Position numbers and translations under genes: made by a program | DNA from: Hexactinellida sp. DTS-2022 | Taxonomy: Eukaryota > Porifera > Hexactinellida | Direction of reading: 5' to 3' | DNA length: 64,000 bases | Assembly: GCA_028753945.1 (NCBI GenBank) | Contig: JAPNXP010000012.1 | Coordinates: 3,348,001-3,412,000, forward strand | Part shown: positions 56,661-64,000 of the stretch, one piece after another | How positions within the stretch are numbered: the stretch's first letter is position 1 | Layout of the letters: each line of letters opens with the position of its first letter | The notes under the pieces: generated by a model | What the model was told of the DNA's origin: nothing | The model's database searches: none | The model's input: only the letters and a program-made list of their open reading frames with translations

Positions 56661-59600
56661 TTTTTTCTTCCGTAGACGGTGCCCTGGTCAGAGCTCTATA
56701 GTTGATGGGCTGAAACTTGGCATGAGGTGCGATAGGACCGTCTAATTTACACCTGTGGTTACGATTTTTGATTAACAAATTTTGAACACATCTTTAACAC
56801 CTTTTAAAATTTGTCTGGGCCATAACTCAAAAATTGTTATACTATATCCGCAATTTTATTTCAAAATGGGATTCACCATAAAATTTTGCGTCTAATGGGA
56901 ACAGACAAATTTTTACAATTGTTTTAATTCATGCCATAAATGGGGGGTTGAAATTTCTTTGTTTACTCACACTTCAATTTCAGTAAAAGTGTTAAATCTA
57001 ATTCTATTGTTTCAACTTGTAATAATTATATTTATTTAATTTATAAATTCCAGCTGGTTTCTATTTAATTATAGTATTACTATACAATGGATTAAATTAA
57101 ATAATATAAATTAGGAATTTGTTGACTTAACTCACTCACCGTGAATAACATGGCAAAATATATAACTAATAATATAATCTTTTATCAATTCATAATGAAT
57201 GAATGGCATTAAACTCAAGATAGTTTATGATAGAAACAAACTTCAAATTTATCTACTGTTCCTTGTGACTCGGACCAATTAACAAATGGTTCTTGACACC
57301 TTGAGGCGTTCATGACTTGGCGAAAAAAAAACCAAAATTGAGCCTGCGGCGACAGAATGTTCCTTTGGAGGCACTATCAATAAACTACCATCAAAATTTA
57401 GTGCCACCAAAGGAACATGCGTCGGCACAGGCTGCAATTTTGGATTTTTTTATTATTATTTCTCCGTAGACGGTTCCCTGCCCTCACCTTTATACATTGA
57501 GGGCTAAAACTTGGCATGTAGGTGCGGAGTGACCGTATAATTTGCACCTGGGGTTACGATTTCCGTTCAAAATTTCTTAACACCTATTTAATCTAATTAA
57601 ACCTCATAACATTAAATAATAAATAGTGAGCTTGATAAAATTTGCATATTTGGATAGAGAATTAAATTCTACACCTTTTCACATTGTACGAATTTTCAAA
57701 TTGGGCTTAGTTTGTGCCACAATTGAGTTGAAAATTTCTTTTGTTTACTCACACTTCAATTTCAGTAAAACTGTTAAATCTAATTCTATTGTTTCAACTT
57801 GTAGCAATTATATTGATTTAACTTGTTAAATCTTACTCTATTGATTCAACTCGCGATAATTATATTGATTCAACTTATAAATTCCAGCTGGCTTCTATTT
57901 AATTGTAGTATTACTTACTATACAATGGATTAAATAAAATCTAATAATATAAGGAATTTATTGTCTTTACTCAAATCACCGTGGATAACATTGCTAAAAT
58001 AAATAACTAATAATATAATTTATTATCAATACATAATGAATGAATGGCATTAAACTCTAGATGGTTTATGATAGAAACAAACTTCAAATTTATCTACCCT
58101 TCCTTGTGACAACGACCAATTAGCAAATGGTTTTTCACACCTTGGGCGTTGATGACTTGGCAAAAAAAAATCCAAAATTGCAGCCTGTGCCGACAGCATG
58201 TTCCTTTGGAGGCACTATCAATAAACAACCAACAATATATAGTGCCACCGAAGGAACATGCGTCGGCAGAGGCTGCAATTTTGGATTTTATTATTATTAA
58301 TATTATTATTATTAGTCCGTATCCTCTACACACAACAGAGTTTAGTTAACTAGAAGCCCAAATTATTAGGATGGGTGTCTCATGGGTTACAGATGTGCAC
58401 CTGGGGTTAAGATTTTTTATTAACAAATTTTTAAAAATTTTTTAACACCTTTCAAAATTTGTCTGGTTCTTAACTCAAAAAATGTTATATTAAAGCCACA
58501 ATTTTTTTCACTATTGGATTCACGATAAAATTCTGCGTCTGATGGAAAAAAATGCAAATTTTTAGAATTGGTAATTCATGCCATAAATGGGGGTTGAAAT
58601 TTCTTTGTTTACTAACACTTCAGTTCAATTGAAAGTGTTAAATCAAATTCTATTGTTTCAACTTGTGATTTTTATATTGTTTCAACTTGTGAGATCGAGT
58701 AGGCTTCTATTTTCCAATTGAAAACTAAGATTCTACATTCCATAACAAAGACAGATTATTTGATTATATTTATTTCTGCTTAGAATATTCTTGAACAATG
58801 GATACATGACATATTTAATTCTAATTAATTCGCTCTGTGTTTAACGTATAGAGATGGTTCCAAATAGATTATTGGGGTTATCGAGTGCGCTGAAATCAAA
58901 TATGATAGTGAAATTCAATTTAGATTAATAGTAATTTTTAGTGTGCTTCTTCTAGTAAAAAACGTTATAGTAGGGTCCTACTATAGTTTTATACCATAAG
59001 TGCACACTATTGAATTTACCTCTGTCGGACTTCCGGCCGGCTGGCCGGCCGTACGCGATGGTCTGACTAAACCATAAGGGATAGAGATTTAAAATTTGGA
59101 CAAGAGATATAGAATTTTCTGGAGATGATCACCTCGAAGCCTGATTTCTCAATTTCGCTTTTGTTCGTCAGTTATATCGAAATTTGTATTCTGGTCCAGT
59201 GACTCTTTAATAATTCGAATTAGTTATTGAAAATATAGAGGTTGTATTCTCCTAAGGATGTTCTTTCTATATATCATTTAAAATTATTAGGTCGCTAATC
59301 AATTCTACGTTTTATTAACGATTATTTACATAAATCAGCCATCTTCTCCATATTGTAATTACTCTACGTATAGTATACTCAATACAATAGAACATATTAC
59401 ATAACTATCTGCTAGGATAATGACTGTTATTGATTGGTTTGTAAGTGAATATGTGTTTCATACAAGTGCAATTGAAACACTTGGAAGTTGGAATATTTTA
59501 CAAGTTGATGATGATGTCAATTTATTATTCAAGATAGTAACGTAAATACTAGCACGTATTCCTAATTTCTATTTGTAATAATTAATCTTTAATTAATTTA

Positions 59601-62242
59601 ATTAAACATTTGAAGTCTTCACAATTCAAACATTAATTAAATTGTATTACATTAAGATGAAATGTAATTTGAATATTGAAATTCTAGTTAAATTAAATAT
59701 TGGGGAAGTGTAATCAGAAGGAGCACACTCCCATCCCGTCTGTGAGGGGTTTTTAATAATTGAACTTCATGTATTCTGCTGAGCATAATAATGGTGTTAA
59801 ATTATAAATAATATTAATAATTAATTATACTAATTCGGTAAATATCATAAATCTCAGAGATCATAGAAGATAGAAACAAACTTTCAATTTATCAATTGGT
59901 CCTTATGGCACGTGCCAACTATACAAGTGGGTATTGACACCTTGAGGTGATGATGACATCGCTAAAAAAATGTGTTTTTACAATTTTTTAAATTCGACAT
60001 TTAAAATGGGTTAGTTGGTGTTGGGTGATGACCCAACACTCACATAAAAAATGTTGAGTCATCAGCTATTATATTCTACTCAAACTTGAATATCTTTGAA
60101 ATGAAGTGAACTAAAACGAAACTTCCACCACTCTAAGGGTCGATGCCTTCTGTAACACCTTTTAGAAATAATTTAACACCTTCATAGTGATGATGACAAG
60201 GCGAAAAAAAATCCAAAATTGCATGTTCCTTTGGAGGCACTATCAATAAACCACCACCAAAATATAGTGCCACCAAAGGAACACGCGTCGGCACAGGCTG
60301 CAATTTTGGATTTTTATTACTGTGCCGACTATACTATAGCATAGTGGCCCAGTTCTAATCTTATTGCTTTGGTTAGTTATTATTATTATTACTGTGCCGA
60401 CTATACTATAGTATAGTGGGCTAGTGGCCCAGTATTGGTCTTAGTGCTTTGGTTAGTTATTATTATTTTTTATCCGTATCCACTCCACAGAACAGAGTTT
60501 TATCAACTAAGAGCCAAAATTTTTAGTATGGGTGTCTCATGGGTTACAGATGTGCACCTGGGGTTACGATTTTTGATTAACAAATTTTGGGCACATCTTT
60601 GACACCTTTCAAAATTTGTCTGATCCATAACTCAAAAGATGTTTTACTAAACCCCAAAATTTTATTTCACATTTGGATTCACCATAAAATCCTGCGTCTG
60701 GTGTAATAAGAAAATTTTTAATAATGGGTTTAATTTCTGCCATAAATCGGGGTTGAAATTTATTTGTTTACTCACACTTCAGTTTCAGTAAAACTGTTAG
60801 ATTTAATTCCATTGTTTCAACTTGTAATAATTATATTGATCAAACTTGTTAAATCTTACACTATTGTTTAAAATGGATAATTATATTGATTCCACTTGAA
60901 ATCGAGTAGGCATTCCATAACAACGACAGATTATGTAATTATATTTATTTCTGCTTAGAATATTCTTGCACAATGGATACATGACATATTTAATTCTAAT
61001 TTAATTCGCTCTGTGTTTAACTAATAGAGACGGTTCCAATTAGATTATTGGGGTTATCGAGTGCGCTGAATTCAAATAATATAATGAAATTCAATTTAGA
61101 TTAATAATTATTGCAAATAATTGAACTTAATATATTTTGCTGCATATAATAATTGTGTTAAATAATCAAAAATTAATTAAATATTTACACCAATTAGCTA
61201 AATTTCATTAATCTCAGAGATGATAGCAGATAGAAACAAACTTTCAATTGATCAATTGGTCCTTATGCCACGTACCACCTATACAAGTAGGTCTTGACAC
61301 CTTGAGGTTATGATGACATTGTCAAAAAAATGTATTTTTACAATTTTGTAAATTAAATAATTGGCATGGGTTGCTTGGAGTTGGGTGAATATCCAACACG
61401 CACTTAAAAAATGCTGAGTCATCACAGATTATATTCTACTGAAACTTGAATATCTCTCAAATGAAGTGAGATAAATGGAAACTTCCAACTAATTAAGGGT
61501 CGTTGCCTTCTGGAACACCTTTCTGAAATAATTTAACACCTTCATAGTGATGATGACTTGGCGGAAAAAATTCCAAAATTGCAGCCTGTGCCGACAGCAT
61601 GTTCCATTGGAGGCACTATCAATAAACCACCTACAAAATATAGTGCCACCAAAGGAAACTGCGTCGGCACAGGCTGCAATTTTGGATTTTATTTATCCGT
61701 AGCCACTCCACAGAACAGAGTTTTATCAACTAAGAGCCCAAATTTTTTGGATGGGTGTCTCATGGGTTACAGACGTGCACCTGGGGTTACGATTTTTGAT
61801 TAACAAATTTTGGACACATGTTTAACACCTTTCAAGATGTGTCTGGACCATAACTCAAGAAATGTTTTACTAAACCCCCAAATTTGATTTCATATTTGGA
61901 TTCTTCTTAAAATTCTGCGTCTGTTGGGAGAAGAGAATTTTTAAAAATGGGTTTAATTTTTGCCATAAATGGGGGTTGAAATTTCTTTGTTTACTCACAC
62001 TTCAATTTCGGTAAAAGTGTTAAAACTAATTCCATTGTTTTAACTTGTAATAATTATATTGATTTAACTTGTTCAATCCTACTCTATTGATTCAACTTGC
62101 GATAATTAAATTGTTCAACTTAAAAATTCCAGCTGGCTTCTATTTAATTGTAGCATTACAATACAATGGATTAAATTAAATTAATTTATATTAAGAATTT
62201 GTTGACTTTACTCAACTCACCGTGGATAAAATTGCTAAAATA
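56661..62242 (+). repeat. Complex repeat array, block II
   Basis: Same unit family and orientation as block I, with hairpins near 57330, 58166, 60205 and 61568, and right blocks of both flavours. Two modules follow the hairpin at 60205. It is interrupted by an insertion at 58940-59749 and cut at the right by the Helitron at 62243. Confidence 0.9.
58940..59749. mobile_element. 810-bp insertion in an array unit
   Basis: Sister units run from gattaataat to taattgaactt without it. TTTTT (possibly TTTTTA) lies on both flanks. AGTGTGCTTCTTCT at the left end faces AGAAGGAGCACACT, which lies about 20 bp inside the right end, followed by cccatcccgtctgtgagggg. The ends are therefore unequal. Family unknown, no gene. 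Confidence 0.7.
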
Positions 62243-64000
62243 TCTATATATAAAAAGAGGAATTGTTGTGTGTGTGTTTGTTTGTTTGTTTGTCCAGAAT
62301 TAATTGGAAAGACTACGAGTCCCAGAAAGCTGAAAATTTGTATACAGGGGTAATTTTATACTGCGACAACGATCTATTGGTTTTTGAAGAGAAATATTCA
62401 CATTTGAAGGTGACAAAATATGTTAGCCAATTAAATTCGAGGGTTTGTTTGATTAGCTAACTTGAGCCTGCAATCTGATTGATTAAAAATAAATTCATTT
62501 AACCAATCATTTGTGCCTGAAACTCATTGCATGTATTTCTTTTTAGTATGCCTGACTATAAATACTTACTTTTCATCAGAACCTACATTTTTTTTTTACA
62601 TTGTTGAATTAGATTCGATTCTTATTATGCCTCCAAAACGGAAGCCAGGGATTCAGGGGGGGAACAAATTTAAAACTCCGGCTGATCGGAAGCGTTGGGA
62701 GCGAGCCAACGAGACTCCTGAGCAGACCCGACTCCGTCTCGACACGCAAAGACAGCTTCAGTCTTCTAGACGAGATGGAGAGACGGAGAGTGAAAATGCA
62801 GCTAGGCGCCAAACGCAAAAGCAGATCCAGTCCTCTTACAGAGAGTCTCAGACTGACGGGGAAACTGCTGCGCGCCTCGATAATCAGAGGGAATATCAGT
62901 TGGCCTATTTAGAGTCTCAGACTGACGGGGAAACTGCTGCACGCCTCGATAATCAGAGGGAATATCAGTCGGCCTATTTAGACTCTCAGACTGACGAGGA
63001 AACTGCTGCACGCCTCGATAAAAAGAGGGAATACCAATCAACCTATTTAGAGTCTCAGACTGACGGGGAAACTGCTGCTCGCCTCGATAATCAGAGGGAA
63101 TACCAGTCTGCCTATTTAGAGTCTCAGACTGACGGGGAAACTGCTACGCGCCTCGATAATCAGAGGGAATACCAGTCTGCCTATTTAGAGTCTCAGACTG
63201 ACGGGGAAACTGCTGCACGCCTCGATAATCAGAGGGAACACCAGTCTGCCTATTTAGAGTCTCAGACTGACGAGCAAACTGCTGCGCGCCTCGATAAAAA
63301 GAGGGAATATGCTACCGTGCTGAGAGCAGGAGAGACAGCAGAGCAGCATGCTGAGCGTATGCAGGAAAGGGTTGAGTTGTATGCTAATTCCCTCATTTCT
63401 AAGTCGGCCTTGAACTTAGCTAGGTCACAATCTGCCTGTGAGGTTACTGATAACTTTAGCGCAGAGTATTCAGTTGGCAGTATGACTTTTTCCTGCACTT
63501 TTTGTGATGCGAAATTCTGGGAAAGTGAAAAACTTTCAACTAGCACCAGATTATTACCCAAGTTTCCACTCTGCTGTGGACAGGCCAAGGTTGTTCTTCC
63601 CTCTTTAGCTACGCCGCCTGACCTGCTTGATCACCTGCTGACAGCGAGTGACACCAGAGGGAGAGCTTTCAGAGATAACATCCGAGCGTACAACTCTGCT
63701 CTTGCCTTCGCCTCGCTCGGAGTTAACCTGGATAAGCAGCTCGCCAATGCTAAGAGAGGTATGTACACATTCCGTATTCACGGGACTGTACACCACTACA
63801 TTGGACAGCTCATGCCGAGAGAGGGACAGGCCCCGGCATTTGCTCAGATATATATCCATGACGGTACCCCTGAGGCTGAAGCGGAGTATCGCCAGCAGGG
63901 TCTGGGTGGGGCTGCTCTACCCGAGCTCCTGTGTCTACAGGCTATGCTGCATGAGGTCAATCCGTATGTCTCCTACTTCAGACAGGGAAAAGACGTTATG
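62243..64000 (+). mobile_element. Autonomous Helitron (5' part, runs off the window)
   Basis: Starts TCTATATATAAAAAGAGG directly after an A in an array unit (ctaaaata), as expected for Helitron insertion between A and T. A GT-rich tract, tgtccagaattaattgg and gcgacaacgatctattgg follow, shared with the short elements at 25458, 28073 and 34955. The coding region starts at 62627. The 3' end is outside the window. Confidence 0.85.
62627..64000 (+). CDS. Helitron Rep/helicase protein, N-terminal part
   Basis: 458 codons without a stop to the window edge. Helitron proteins nick and replicate the element by a rolling-circle Rep domain and unwind it with a PIF1-type helicase; both should lie beyond 64000. 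Visible are a basic start (MPPKRKPGIQGGNKFKTPAD) and seven 23-residue repeats at 62846-63328 (SQTDGETAARLDNQRE core, 69-bp period). After them come a Cys cluster (FSCTFCDAKFWE, LCCG) and the conserved region typical of animal Helitrons (FRDNIRAYNSALAFASLGV, YTFRIHGTVHHYIGQL, FAQIYIHD). A likely helitron-like N-domain. The ATG is the first in frame. Confidence 0.88.
   Translation, partial: MPPKRKPGIQGGNKFKTPADRKRWERANETPEQTRLRLDTQRQLQSSRRDGETESENAARRQTQKQIQSSYRESQTDGETAARLDNQREYQLAYLESQTDGETAARLDNQREYQSAYLDSQTDEETAARLDKKREYQSTYLESQTDGETAARLDNQREYQSAYLESQTDGETATRLDNQREYQSAYLESQTDGETAARLDNQREHQSAYLESQTDEQTAARLDKKREYATVLRAGETAEQHAERMQERVELYANSLISKSALNLARSQSACEVTDNFSAEYSVGSMTFSCTFCDAKFWESEKLSTSTRLLPKFPLCCGQAKVVLPSLATPPDLLDHLLTASDTRGRAFRDNIRAYNSALAFASLGVNLDKQLANAKRGMYTFRIHGTVHHYIGQLMPREGQAPAFAQIYIHDGTPEAEAEYRQQGLGGAALPELLCLQAMLHEVNPYVSYFRQGKDVM

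Noticed and set aside
62609..63859. Minus-strand ORFs opposite the Helitron gene
   Set aside because: They are shadows of the 69-bp in-frame repeat and of the conserved plus-strand frame.

Overview
The window is nuclear DNA from an animal. It is AT-rich, intron-containing and crowded with DNA transposons. The host genes are animal-type: two neighbouring single-pass receptors built from Ig and fibronectin-III domains with GT-AG, mostly phase-1 introns, plus UFM1 and ERCC1. The mobile elements (Ginger-type integrases, a Helitron, hAT-, pogo-, P-, piggyBac- and Transib-like elements) fit an invertebrate, perhaps an early-branching one such as a sponge. The exact taxon is not shown by the sequence. 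No LTR retrotransposon, rRNA, convincing tRNA or CRISPR array was seen.

Layout. 1-16147 is a mosaic array of a non-coding repeat of about 1.2-2.6 kb. Each unit carries a foldback hairpin of about 115 bp, and the array includes a nearly perfect 4026-bp tandem duplication. The same family, in the same orientation, resumes at about 56.66 kb and runs to 62.24 kb. Three insertions in the array are defined by intact sister units: an element with CACAGTG ends (3235-4299), a TTAA element (13403-13512) and an 810-bp element (58940-59749).

Between the array blocks lie the host genes, all on the minus strand except UFM1. A two-Ig membrane protein uses exons 30760-30409, 27382-27080 and 17699-16978. UFM1 (18704-18991, plus strand) sits inside its 9.4-kb second intron. 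To the right are the last three exons of an FN3 receptor (48942-48827, 34001-33749, 33174-31949). Its upstream exons were not found, so ERCC1 (54911-54195) may lie inside one of its introns. Introns and intergenic DNA are filled with short inverted-repeat elements, often nested and often with exact target-site duplications.

Larger mobile elements. 41080-47716 is one Ginger-like integrase element whose right terminal repeat was hit by a second Ginger-like element (44384-47685) flanked by TGTA. 49259-54071 has pogo-like CAGT ends and TA flanks but carries an integrase gene and an OTU-protease gene, itself interrupted by a small TA element. At the right edge, 62243-64000 is the 5' part of an autonomous Helitron whose first 458 codons are open; non-autonomous relatives lie in the receptor introns and intergenic DNA.

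How it fits together: the two receptors have cytoplasmic tails ending in different PDZ-ligand-like motifs and probably arose as neighbours. UFM1 and ERCC1 are compact, intronless housekeeping genes. Nearly all remaining sequence is mobile-element or array DNA.
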